Source: Bdellovibrio sp. 22V
GTDB taxonomy: Bacteria; Bdellovibrionota; Bdellovibrionia; Bdellovibrionales; Bdellovibrionaceae
Length of the DNA stretch: 64,000 nucleotides
Direction of reading: 5' to 3'
Assembly: GCF_030169785.1 (NCBI RefSeq)
Contig: NZ_CP125854.1
Span: 2,046,001 to 2,110,000, forward strand
The translations under genes and the position numbers were made by a program. Under the pieces are notes generated by a model. It was not told the DNA's origin and did not search any database. It saw only the letters and a program-made list of their open reading frames with translations. This document shows positions 25,533 through 33,580 of the stretch, piece after piece (within the stretch, counting starts at the first letter, position 1; the number at the start of each line of letters is the position of its first letter).

Positions 25533-27398
25533 TTATTCAGAGTGCTCAGCGATAGGTTTTTCAACCGATGCCGGCAAACGCGGAGTCGAAAGCTCTTGCT
25601 TCTCGATCGCTGTGATCTTGCCACGAATCTCTTCCACTTTGCGTTTATCCGTTTCTAGATCCGCCGCTTTACGGTACATCTTCTTCGCTTTATCCACCAT
25701 GGATTGCTTGTAGTAAGCGTCACCCAAATGCTCAGCAATAATGCTGACTGTGGATTGAGACTTATGAGCGGCTTCTAGGAACTTGATAGACTCTGGGAAT
25801 TTGTTTTGCTTAAACAAAACCCAACCCAAGGTATCCAACACATAGCCATCATGAGGTTCCAACTCAAGAGCACGGCGAGCCAACTTCTCTGCATCCGGAA
25901 GATTGACGTTCATCTCGGCCCAAGTGAAGGCAAGATAGTTCATGCCTTGCACGTGATTTGGATCTAGCTCCAACACTTTCTTCATCTCTGTCACAACCAC
26001 GTCTTTGTTTCCAAGACGATCGTTGATTGTGCCGTAGTAAAAACGCAATTGGGCGTTTTCAGGAAACTTCTCAAGACCTTGCTCCAAAACTTTTGCAGCA
26101 CCTTTATAGTCGTTCTTCTCATCCATCAAGGACGCGTACATCGCAAAAATCTGTGGTTGATCCTGGCGCTCTTTCAAACCTTGCGCCGCCACTTTCAAAG
26201 CCTCCTCCAGTTTGCCCAAACCTTTAAGAAGGTAAGCCGCATGCACTACGGACTCTCCGTAATATGTGCTGGTCACTGGAATCTTGCGGTACTCACGAAC
26301 AGCTTTTTCAGCTTGATGAGTTTCTTCATACACAGCTGCAAGATAAAAACGAACTTTGTCTGAATCCGGAGCGTCCTTCAACACGTCTTCCAATTTCTGA
26401 GAAGCCAGGTCGTAGCGTTTTTGTTCAATCAAGATCAAAGCCATCTTCATGCGAACATTCAAAGGCTCATCTGAATCGCTTTCAAGAACCTCAAGTTGTT
26501 CGTAAGCTTTTTCGTAATCGCCTTTTTCAATGTAAGTCTGAGCAAGAACTTCTGCGATGCGAGGGTTCGGCGTGTTTTCCTTTTGGAACTCACGATACAT
26601 GCTGATCGCTTTCGCCTCTTGCTTCTGCTTTGTGTACATCATGCCCAAAGACAAAACGGCATCCGCAAAATCAGGCTTCAACTGAAGGGATTTTTTGAAC
26701 GATGCTTCCGCAGCCTTTTGATATTTCTCATCACCCTGCTCCATGCGCACGCGTCCGATGTAGTAGTGTGCTAGATAAGGTGTCGAGTATTCAGAGTTCT
26801 TCAGCAAAGTTTCAAAGTACTTCACTGCTTTGTCTGATTGTTTTTGCTCTGAATACAAAGCGCCGATGTACAACGGAGCTTCCGTGTTTGACGGCTGCAG
26901 CTTCATCACCGTGTTGTACTCTGCCAAAGCTTTTGGATAAAGCTTCATAGAAGAATACAAACCACCAAGCAAAAGATGCGCATCGATATTCTTGTTGTCT
27001 TTTTTCACAGCTTCTTCAGCTTGTGCCAAAGATTCTGAAATCAATCCTTGCTTCAAAAACTCCGCCGCCAAACGCATGTTCACCGCAGGAGAATTCTGGT
27101 CATAAACCAAAGTCATCTTGAAGGATTCAATTGCTTTTGCAGTATTCCCATCGAGGCTATAGGCTTCACCCATCGCGAAGTAATAATCCGCTTGAGTGCG
27201 CATGTAGAGAGGATCGAGAGTGGCGCTTCCATCTTGAGCTACGACCGCAGGAGCGAAAGAAGCAGGAGCACGGTTTTTATCGTCGAATGAAGCTTCGTAG
27301 TATGTCGCTTTATCCGAATCTGTGGACGTTAGTGTCGCGCAGGCCGAGAGCAAAAGTACTAAAGGGGCTATCAGCGCGGTCCTAGTGTGTAGAAGCAT
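25533..27398 (-). CDS. TPR-repeat lipoprotein
   Basis: A 621-residue lipoprotein: signal sequence with lipobox LSAC (Cys19), a short linker, then about 13-15 tetratricopeptide repeats from residue 67 to about 585 (for example ALAEYNTVMKLQPSN, AEASFKKSLQLKPDFADAV, DAEKLARRALELEPHDGYV). TPR arrays bind peptide partners and assemble complexes; here the array would sit in the periplasm attached to a membrane. AAGGAGA lies five bases upstream of the ATG. It stands alone between a terminator and a divergent-type gap. The partner is unknown; TPR lipoproteins often belong to secretion, motility or envelope-assembly machines. Confidence 0.9.
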   Translation of the reverse strand: MLLHTRTALIAPLVLLLSACATLTSTDSDKATYYEASFDDKNRAPASFAPAVVAQDGSATLDPLYMRTQADYYFAMGEAYSLDGNTAKAIESFKMTLVYDQNSPAVNMRLAAEFLKQGLISESLAQAEEAVKKDNKNIDAHLLLGGLYSSMKLYPKALAEYNTVMKLQPSNTEAPLYIGALYSEQKQSDKAVKYFETLLKNSEYSTPYLAHYYIGRVRMEQGDEKYQKAAEASFKKSLQLKPDFADAVLSLGMMYTKQKQEAKAISMYREFQKENTPNPRIAEVLAQTYIEKGDYEKAYEQLEVLESDSDEPLNVRMKMALILIEQKRYDLASQKLEDVLKDAPDSDKVRFYLAAVYEETHQAEKAVREYRKIPVTSTYYGESVVHAAYLLKGLGKLEEALKVAAQGLKERQDQPQIFAMYASLMDEKNDYKGAAKVLEQGLEKFPENAQLRFYYGTINDRLGNKDVVVTEMKKVLELDPNHVQGMNYLAFTWAEMNVNLPDAEKLARRALELEPHDGYVLDTLGWVLFKQNKFPESIKFLEAAHKSQSTVSIIAEHLGDAYYKQSMVDKAKKMYRKAADLETDKRKVEEIRGKITAIEKQELSTPRLPASVEKPIAEHSE

Positions 27399-27503
27399 TG
27401 GATCTCCTTGGTCACTATGCTGATCGGCATATTTTGAGAAATTCTTGACGCAATTACATGGCGCCAGGACCTCATCGCGACTAAGGACAAGACTAGAATT
27501 TGT

Positions 27504-27992
27504 CTAATTTTGAGCCATGCTCAGAAGAACGCCTAAATCGTCTCCGGAATAGACCGGTTGTTCAGTGAGGCTCTTGTCCTCATTGTCTAAATCTGCTGTC
27601 TCCACTTTTTTGTTAGGGCCTGTGGACCAAACAAGAATCCGCATCTTGCCGGCCGGACTCGCCGACAGAATTCGATAACGATAGGGCTGACCCCAAGGAT
27701 CCGTACCCATGGTCCCCGTACTACGCAGATTTTCAGCGACTGAGGACTCGCTGACGGAGGCTGGGACACGTTTTCCGGCCTTTTCAGCGGGGCTTTGAGG
27801 TTTTGATGCTTCGCGGTAAATTTGTACAACTTGATAGCCTACGACCTCCGCTTTTTGCCGGGCCGTTTCGACTTTCGAGTCCGCCATTTGACGATTCCAA
27901 GGTGTCGCGATGATCGCGGCTGAAAAGCCAACCAGGCCTAGAAGGGCTAAGACACTAGTGGACTTAAACTCTTGAATTTCTTCATTTTTCAT
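27504..27992 (-). CDS. Membrane-anchored protein with GspG-like C-terminal domain
   Basis: A 162-residue protein with one membrane helix (about 14-33) and a periplasmic part. Residues 95-130 contain GTDPWGQPYRYR..GKMRILVWSTGPNKKVET, which resembles the calcium-binding C-terminal loop of the major pseudopilin GspG of type II secretion. There is no prepilin leader or glutamate +5, so this is not an ordinary pseudopilin. The start at 27992 follows GGGAAGA; a longer in-frame extension (to 28202) lacks coding character. It is an orphan, with no secretion genes nearby. Function unknown. Confidence 0.65.
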   Translation of the reverse strand: MKNEEIQEFKSTSVLALLGLVGFSAAIIATPWNRQMADSKVETARQKAEVVGYQVVQIYREASKPQSPAEKAGKRVPASVSESSVAENLRSTGTMGTDPWGQPYRYRILSASPAGKMRILVWSTGPNKKVETADLDNEDKSLTEQPVYSGDDLGVLLSMAQN

Positions 27993-28256
27993 TAATTTTC
28001 TTCCCGCAAAGAAAGGTCGTATATTTACCTTTCGGAGAGATTTCGAGAAAACTTTAGACAAAGGTCTGTGAAAGTTGAAAAAACGAATAACTATTTGCGA
28101 AAAAAATAACGCCTGGAGTCTTTTCTTTTGATTTGAGGACCCCTTGACAAGGGGTGGCGGCAGGGATAGGTTGCGCCCATCTGCAAGGGGACGCTGAATC
28201 ATCAGGCACTTATATCTCCTTGAGACTTTGGGGAAATTTCAAATTGGGAGGCACTT

Positions 28257-28802
28257 TTGATCAACCAAAACGAAACAATGACATCGAAGCCAAATTCTAA
28301 AGTTAAAATCATCAAGCGCTATCAGAACCGCAAACTCTACGACACACAACAAAGCTGCTACGTGACTCTTGATGATATCGCTAAAATGATCCGCACAAAC
28401 GAAGAAGTAATGGTTATCGATAATAAGTCAAAAAACGATATCACTGCTGCGACTTTGACTCAGATCATTTTCGAAGCTGAAAAGAAAGCATCTCAATACG
28501 CTCCTCTTTTCACACTTCGCGAAATCATCCAAAACGGTAACGGAAGCATTTCTGGTTACTTGGCTAAGCTTGGTGCATTCCCTCAGGATTACATGACTAA
28601 GCAACAAGTTAACACTGTTGTTGAAAACGCTTCTACTGACAGCGTAAAACAAAACTTGGAAAACCGCGTAGCAACTGCTGCTACTCGCTACAACACAGAC
28701 ACTACTGCTAAAGTAGCTGCTGAAAAAGCAACTGTACTTCCTGGTTTGCAACAAGACGACGAAACTCCAAATCTTCCTGGTTCTTCTTTGTTGAACAACT
28801 AA
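28257..28802 (+). CDS. PhaR-type polyhydroxyalkanoate regulator-like protein
   Basis: A 181-residue protein whose first 60 or so residues match the PHB/PHA accumulation regulator DNA-binding domain (KIIKRYQNRKLYDTQQSCYV, then LDDIAKMIR), followed by an ATLTQIIFEAEKK helix and a low-complexity Ala/Thr/Gln-rich tail. PhaR proteins bind DNA and PHA granules and control storage polymer genes; no pha genes are in view. The start is TTG 28257: GGGAGG lies six bases before it, whereas the first ATG (28278) has no ribosome binding site at a sensible distance. A strong terminator follows. Confidence 0.8.
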   Translation: MINQNETMTSKPNSKVKIIKRYQNRKLYDTQQSCYVTLDDIAKMIRTNEEVMVIDNKSKNDITAATLTQIIFEAEKKASQYAPLFTLREIIQNGNGSISGYLAKLGAFPQDYMTKQQVNTVVENASTDSVKQNLENRVATAATRYNTDTTAKVAAEKATVLPGLQQDDETPNLPGSSLLNN

Positions 28803-28834
28803 GATCGATTGAAAAGTTTCAAAGCTTAAATGCT

Positions 28835-28860
28835 AAAAAGGCTCCGTAAGGAGCCTTTTT
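28835..28860. terminator. Bidirectional rho-independent terminator
   Basis: A perfect 11-bp stem (AAAAAGGCTCC / GGAGCCTTTTT) with the loop GTAA lies between the convergent PhaR-like and TPR-lipoprotein genes. Confidence 0.93.
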
Positions 28861-28868
28861 TTATAGGT

Positions 28869-30122
28869 TTATTTCAGCGAGCGCCAGACGATGAATTGTT
28901 TTTGGCCTGGTTTGATAAGAACTTCGCGATTTTCCAGATTTTCTCCTGTCGGAGATCCCGTAAAATCTAAACCTTCAATTTTGAATTTATATTGTCCTGC
29001 TTTAAGCGGAACGCGAATAATTTGAATCGTCTGAGGCAAGGTCGACCACTGGCGCACATCCGCACGATCGGCGATGTTCAGTGCGATAAAGGCTAAGTCG
29101 CCCAGAAGCTGATTTTGCTGGCGAACTTGATCGGACAGAACTGCTTTTGTTGCGATACCTGCTACGCGTTTTGCGACAAGAATTCCTTGGTCTTCGCGCA
29201 AAGTTTCAATCGCCGCTTTTTCTACGTCGTAAACTTCGCGGCTTAAATAAGATGTGTTCGCTTCCGGCAAAAGAGTCAGGCGCGCTTTTTTTGTATCACT
29301 GCTTGCCGCGATGAGAGTGGGAAAACGATACTCATTGCGATCGGGAACTTTGCGAGGGCCCCATCCCTGTTGATAAATAATCACAAGCTCGCCAAGGTTG
29401 CGGTTGTACCAAGATTCTTGCTCTTCCACTTCAGGGAATTGTTTTTTCCACTGAGCGTAAGAATCCATTCGACGCGCCAGTTTCGCAGAGCGGATCAAAT
29501 CCGCGTGAATCGTGGGAATCGTAGGATCGATTTTGTAAGCCTCATTGTAGGCGATGTAAGCGTCGTCGTAACTGCGACTGGCTTCCCAAATAAGAGCCGA
29601 AAGATATTTACTGAATGAATTCAGTTCGAATTTCTTTTTTTCATCTGCACGATACTTCAAATATTTTTCGTTGATACGGCGAGCTTCGACAAGAGCGTCA
29701 TCCAACTGACCCATCTCTAAAAAGTTCATCGCAAGATAAGCATTGATGAAAATCTTTTCGAAAGTGTCGCCTTTGTATTGAACCATTTCTTCACTCAAAG
29801 CCAACGAACCTGCAATACGCGAAACAGATTGATAGTCGACCCTCTCTGCCAGGCGGTCCGCTTTCATGAAAACAGCGTTACTTTCTTTGTACTTTCCCGC
29901 TATTTGTAAAGCGGTTCCGTAATCCAAAAGATAAACAAGTTGATCGTCGCTTTGCTTTTCTGCGAGAGGCTCAAGTTCCTTAAGAGCTTTTTCGTAATCG
30001 CGATGAGAAAGGGCTTCCCGTGCCTGATGAACTTTACTTTGATAAGAGGCACAGCCGGAAAGAATAGTCGTGAAGAAAAAAAGACCCACGACAGGCGTGA
30101 GTCTTTGTAAAATACGATTCAT
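28869..30122 (-). CDS. COG3014-like TPR lipoprotein paired with LpoB
   Basis: A 417-residue lipoprotein: lipobox LSGC (Cys24), several tetratricopeptide-like helical repeats to about residue 230, then a non-repeat C-terminal domain ending in a beta-rich IQIIRVPLKAGQYKFKIEGL block. It starts three bases after the lpoB stop on the same strand. The pairing of an LpoB-family lipoprotein with this kind of TPR lipoprotein recurs in other bacteria, suggesting a joint role in regulating cell-wall synthesis from the outer membrane. That role is inferred from linkage; the protein has no catalytic motif. Confidence 0.82.
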   Translation of the reverse strand: MNRILQRLTPVVGLFFFTTILSGCASYQSKVHQAREALSHRDYEKALKELEPLAEKQSDDQLVYLLDYGTALQIAGKYKESNAVFMKADRLAERVDYQSVSRIAGSLALSEEMVQYKGDTFEKIFINAYLAMNFLEMGQLDDALVEARRINEKYLKYRADEKKKFELNSFSKYLSALIWEASRSYDDAYIAYNEAYKIDPTIPTIHADLIRSAKLARRMDSYAQWKKQFPEVEEQESWYNRNLGELVIIYQQGWGPRKVPDRNEYRFPTLIAASSDTKKARLTLLPEANTSYLSREVYDVEKAAIETLREDQGILVAKRVAGIATKAVLSDQVRQQNQLLGDLAFIALNIADRADVRQWSTLPQTIQIIRVPLKAGQYKFKIEGLDFTGSPTGENLENREVLIKPGQKQFIVWRSLK

Positions 30123-30125
30123 GAA

Positions 30126-30722
30126 TTAAAGGCCAACTGATTTTTTCTTAAATGTCTTACGAATTTGTTTTTGATCAGACCAAGTGATCATGCTTGTTTT
30201 CAAGTTCGTCAAATTCAAAGTCAGTTTGTAGTAGACAGTTTTGTCTTTGCCAACTTCTTGAACGATTGAATCCAAACGTCCATTGATGATGAAGTCCGCG
30301 CCGACTTGGCCGCCAGGACCTTTTTTGCTGTCTCCCGCAACCATGCCTGAATTTTGATAGTTGTATTCATCGGCAATATCTTGGCGCGCCTCTTTATCGA
30401 TGAAACCTACTTTTCCAGATTTCATCAACTCAACGCGAACCATATCCATGATGCTTTGAGTATCGATATGTTCAGATGTTTTATTTTGCAAACCCGTCAC
30501 CATAACGACTGGCAATTTTTTAGAGCCGTTAATCGCAGGTGATTGCATCAAACTGCCAACAAGATCTTGCACAGCTTTCTGCATGTCCGTTTCAGACCAT
30601 TGATCGTTCAAAAGATTTTCACGGTTGACGTCGTCATACTCGCCTTTTGTAAAAGCTTTCGGACCGCAATTCGTCAAAGCCAAAAATGAAAGTGTGAGAG
30701 CTGCCAGAATCAAATTCTTCAT
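30126..30722 (-). CDS. lpoB: LpoB-family penicillin-binding protein activator
   Basis: A 198-residue lipoprotein with lipobox LTNC (Cys19) and a C-terminal LpoB domain: LPVVMVTGLQNKTSEHIDT, then VRVELMKSGKVGFIDKEAR and a GADFIINGRLDSIVQ strand block. LpoB reaches from the outer membrane through the peptidoglycan and activates the bifunctional synthase PBP1b. A flexible linker separates the lipid anchor from the domain. The ATG is preceded by GGAAGG. It is first in a two-gene unit with the TPR lipoprotein. In a predator that remodels its own and prey wall, this pair could matter, but the symbol rests on family likeness only. Confidence 0.85.
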   Translation of the reverse strand: MKNLILAALTLSFLALTNCGPKAFTKGEYDDVNRENLLNDQWSETDMQKAVQDLVGSLMQSPAINGSKKLPVVMVTGLQNKTSEHIDTQSIMDMVRVELMKSGKVGFIDKEARQDIADEYNYQNSGMVAGDSKKGPGGQVGADFIINGRLDSIVQEVGKDKTVYYKLTLNLTNLKTSMITWSDQKQIRKTFKKKSVGL

Positions 30723-30855
30723 AGGTACCTTCCCGTTCTATTGGACACTTCAAAAGTCTATGTCGAATGATATCGGACACGCAAGTCCCAAACCGTCCTT
30801 AAAATTCGCATTATCCTTATATATCAGCACCGTTTATTTTGCAGGCGGAGGGTAT

Positions 30856-31365
30856 ATGAATGAAGTGTCCTCAAGTCTTTTGGCTTATGAATGTCTCCGT
30901 GCGCAAATAAATCCTTTTGCCGAGGAGATTTGGATACTTGCACTAAACTCGCAAATGGAAGTTATAAAAAAGGATTTGATCTTCCGCGGAACTGCGGATC
31001 ACTGTCTCATTCATCCACGCGATATCTTTCGGTCTCTGATTCTTTGTAACGCCTGTTCTTTTATTATGGCGCACAATCATCCCAGCAATCACACGGAACC
31101 TTCAGAACAAGATCTTATTATAACTCGAAAAATTTATCAGGCGAGTTTGCTTTTGCAAATTCCGTTGCATGATCACATCGTGATGACCCCAACACAGTAC
31201 TACAGCATGGCCGACCACGGACACTTCAAAAAATGGCGGAAAAATTTTAAATCGTTATTTATTGAAGAGCGTCTCCGCCAGAACCAAATAGATCCATTCC
31301 ATTCTGACTCGGACTGCGAAGAGGTGTTACGGAAATTACGCGACTCAAGTCATCGCTCAGAATAA
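30856..31365 (+). CDS. Short RadC-like JAB/MPN domain protein
   Basis: A 169-residue protein that is almost only the RadC/JAB1-MPN+ domain. The JAMM zinc motif is complete: H73 and H75 in AHNHPSNHTEPSEQD and D86 ten residues on, with an upstream acidic residue near 23-24. Full RadC (UPF0758) proteins have an additional N-terminal helix-hairpin-helix region that is absent here. The start at 30856 follows GGAGGG; the frame is open further upstream but without a good site. The last 107 bp overlap the convergent gene at 31259. Role unknown; RadC is no longer believed to be a DNA repair factor. Confidence 0.82.
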   Translation: MNEVSSSLLAYECLRAQINPFAEEIWILALNSQMEVIKKDLIFRGTADHCLIHPRDIFRSLILCNACSFIMAHNHPSNHTEPSEQDLIITRKIYQASLLLQIPLHDHIVMTPTQYYSMADHGHFKKWRKNFKSLFIEERLRQNQIDPFHSDSDCEEVLRKLRDSSHRSE

Positions 31366-31861
31366 CTTTGTATCCGCCTCGCCGAGCGTTTTCGATAAAC
31401 TGCCGAGCATATTCTTCTTTGTACGCTTGCGTATACTCCGCCATTTGTTGTGCGTTGAAGAGTTCCCTTTGAACAACATCATGGGGACTCATTGCCTCTT
31501 CTTTGCGAGTGCCACGACCCAGCTCATTCGCCAACTCCTGGGCGCGTGTGTCCGTTGATAAATCTAACGTGTTGTCATTCGTGTAGGCTCGTTGAGCCGA
31601 AGTGGAGTTAAAGTCCGTGTTTAACAGACGAGCGTTTTCCACTTCCATACGCTGTCTTGCCAATTCCATCTTTTCATTCGTGAACATAAGATGACGATTC
31701 ACTGACTTTTCATATTTTTGTGATTTTACGCGCGGATCTTGTTGCGCTACCGGCTTCGGATCTTCACTTCCCAAATAGGCAAAGACCAGTCCCGCCGCTC
31801 CAATAAAAAGCAGCAAGGCCAAAAACATAGAGCTTTCCTTTTGTGACCTCTGGGATGTCAT
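31259..31861 (-). CDS. Membrane-anchored hypothetical protein
   Basis: A 200-residue protein with one N-terminal membrane helix (about 12-30, FLALLLFIGAAGLVFAYLG) and a mostly helical, charged periplasmic part (for example KMELARQRMEVENARLL near 63-80). The ATG at 31861 has AGGA six bases upstream; an extra start at 31915 would add 18 basic residues. No family is recognised. Its 3' end runs 107 bp under the 3' end of the RadC-like gene on the other strand, an unusually deep overlap for this compact genome, so one of the two ends may be tolerated rather than essential. Confidence 0.7.
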   Translation of the reverse strand: MTSQRSQKESSMFLALLLFIGAAGLVFAYLGSEDPKPVAQQDPRVKSQKYEKSVNRHLMFTNEKMELARQRMEVENARLLNTDFNSTSAQRAYTNDNTLDLSTDTRAQELANELGRGTRKEEAMSPHDVVQRELFNAQQMAEYTQAYKEEYARQFIENARRGGYKVILSDDLSRVISVTPLRSPSQNGMDLFGSGGDALQ

Positions 31862-32114
31862 AGAAGTCCTATCGGTCTTGAAAAGGGAAATCTTAAGAAA
31901 AAGAGCCTTTTTCATCTCAGACTGAGTCGCAAGTTTACAAGAATTTGTTCACGCGAAGTGCCCTTAATGCTTCTTTTGCGCTCTTGTTTAATTTTTAAAC
32001 AGTCTTTCAGCATTGTAATGCACCACCGCGGATTTAATGCGTGGCATGCCTCGTGAAGTAAAGATTTGGTGAAGAAATAACCAAGAACCGATCAAATTGA
32101 AAGGGATTCCTCAC

Positions 32115-32600
32115 ATGAAAATTAAACAAATCACAACAACTGTTATGGCAACTCTTGCTTTAGGCAGCACGGCTATGGCGGCTAGCTCTGGCACTCTTTT
32201 GCTTCAAGGAACAGTCAACTCTGTGAACGACATCGTGGTTACAGCCAATGGTACGAACAATACGACGTTGAACATTCTTGCTGGTGAAACTGCGAAGAAC
32301 GTCGGTTCCGCTATTGAAACATCTAATAATCTTGCTGGATATAAAATCGTGATCTCTTCCTCGACAGGTGGCGAGCTTAGACACACAGTGGATGCAACAA
32401 AGAAGACGACATACAAAATTGGTTATGACGGCGCTGCTTCTGTGACGCCAACAGTAGCAGGAGTTATGGTGAAAAACGTAACTTCATTGACGGGTCTTAC
32501 AACAGACACTTCCGTTATCACGGCGGATGTGACGGCGTATGCATCAGCTCCTGCTGGTACTTACGAAGATACATTGACTGTCTCTATCCAAGCTAACTAA
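32115..32600 (+). CDS. Spore coat U/Csu-type fimbrial major subunit
   Basis: A 161-residue secreted protein with a signal peptide (cleavage near AMA-AS) and a beta-sandwich of about 135 residues with alternating Gly, Thr and Val. It ends with APAGTYEDTLTVSIQAN, typical of spore coat protein U/archaic chaperone-usher pilins. No cysteines are seen. The ATG at 32115 follows AAGGGA. It faces the tip, usher and chaperone genes across a terminator and is on the opposite strand from them, so it is made from its own promoter in 31862-32114, as expected for the abundant subunit. Confidence 0.82.
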   Translation: MKIKQITTTVMATLALGSTAMAASSGTLLLQGTVNSVNDIVVTANGTNNTTLNILAGETAKNVGSAIETSNNLAGYKIVISSSTGGELRHTVDATKKTTYKIGYDGAASVTPTVAGVMVKNVTSLTGLTTDTSVITADVTAYASAPAGTYEDTLTVSIQAN

Positions 32601-32628
32601 TAGACTTTCAAAGACAATGAGCTTTAAG

Positions 32629-32654
32629 AAACCCGCTTTTTTACAGGCGGGTTT
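32629..32654. terminator. Bidirectional rho-independent terminator
   Basis: AAACCCGC pairs with GCGGGTTT around a ten-base T-rich loop, and a run of seven T follows. It separates the convergent fimbrial subunit and tip genes. Confidence 0.88.
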
Positions 32655-32656
32655 TT

Positions 32657-33580
32657 TTATTCCGCCGACTGAACGGTCAGAACAATCGTATCTTGATAAG
32701 TGCCGCCCTGGGCACTCGCGGTACTACCGATCGTAGCGGTGACCGGGATTACCAATCCGCTTGCAGGAGATCGTCCCAACTCGCGTGCGACCTGAACAGC
32801 ATTTGTAGAACTGCTTCCTAGATTCACGGGCGTTCCTCGAAACGAAATCGTATATGGAATATAAAGATTCTGAGCCGTGTGTTTCAAACGACTATTGTTC
32901 AAAGAAGACGCGAAGAGAATATAACCCGCATTATATTTAAGAATTATATCCGCCGAACGACTGATTCCTGAAGACATTGAACCGAAATTCAAAGTCTCCG
33001 TCGTGTCGTTAATATTGAAATTTCCGCCCGTTGCAGCGACGGAGATGTCGACTCTTTTAGGAGCGTTATAATTGAAAGTCACGGTTCCTGACTGCGCCAG
33101 AGAATAACTTGAAAGAGTGCCTTTATAAAGAGTGAAAGTAATCGACTCCGTATAGTTTCCATACATGAGCCAGGGATTGGTTTGATTGATCGCCGCCCAG
33201 TAGTTAACGACGACCTGCTGATCGCTGCTTCCGCCGACAAGATAGCCTGTGAGAACATCATTGTTGCCTGAAACGTCTGGAAAGTTCTTAAGAATCTGCG
33301 TCGCAGAAGGGTTTTTCGTCAGCTGAAAAGGCCAACTGTTGCTTCCCATCTTAAGACTTCTATTTGTAAACGTCGTCGAAGATCCGTAATTCACCGTAAT
33401 GAAGAAATCGCACGGTCCTGGGTTTGTGTTCGCCTTTACTATAATTGTGGGGTTGACCGTTGCGCCGGAATTGAAATTTACGTTTGTTTGCGCGATCTGC
33501 AATTGCATGTTTGTGCAAAATGCATCTGCCAGGGAAAACTGCGGAAATAGAATAAATAAAAAAAGAGAAATATATTTCAT
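32657..33580 (-). CDS. Two-domain Csu-type fimbrial tip adhesin
   Basis: A 307-residue secreted protein (signal peptide ending near LA-DA) with two consecutive spore coat U-like beta-sandwich domains, about 20-170 and 175-307. The second ends QGGTYQDTIVLTVQSAE, matching the end of the major subunit. In archaic chaperone-usher pili the two-domain subunit (CsuE) sits at the tip and binds surfaces; domain one carries the adhesive loops. Its ATG shares one base with the usher stop (TGATG), so it is translated with it. A tip role is assigned by length and order. Confidence 0.8.
   Translation of the reverse strand: MKYISLFLFILFPQFSLADAFCTNMQLQIAQTNVNFNSGATVNPTIIVKANTNPGPCDFFITVNYGSSTTFTNRSLKMGSNSWPFQLTKNPSATQILKNFPDVSGNNDVLTGYLVGGSSDQQVVVNYWAAINQTNPWLMYGNYTESITFTLYKGTLSSYSLAQSGTVTFNYNAPKRVDISVAATGGNFNINDTTETLNFGSMSSGISRSADIILKYNAGYILFASSLNNSRLKHTAQNLYIPYTISFRGTPVNLGSSSTNAVQVARELGRSPASGLVIPVTATIGSTASAQGGTYQDTIVLTVQSAE

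Noticed and set aside
27993-28202. 70-residue N-terminal extension of the GspG-like gene
   Set aside because: Low-complexity basic sequence without coding character, and it would bury the membrane anchor; the ATG at 27992 has a ribosome binding site.
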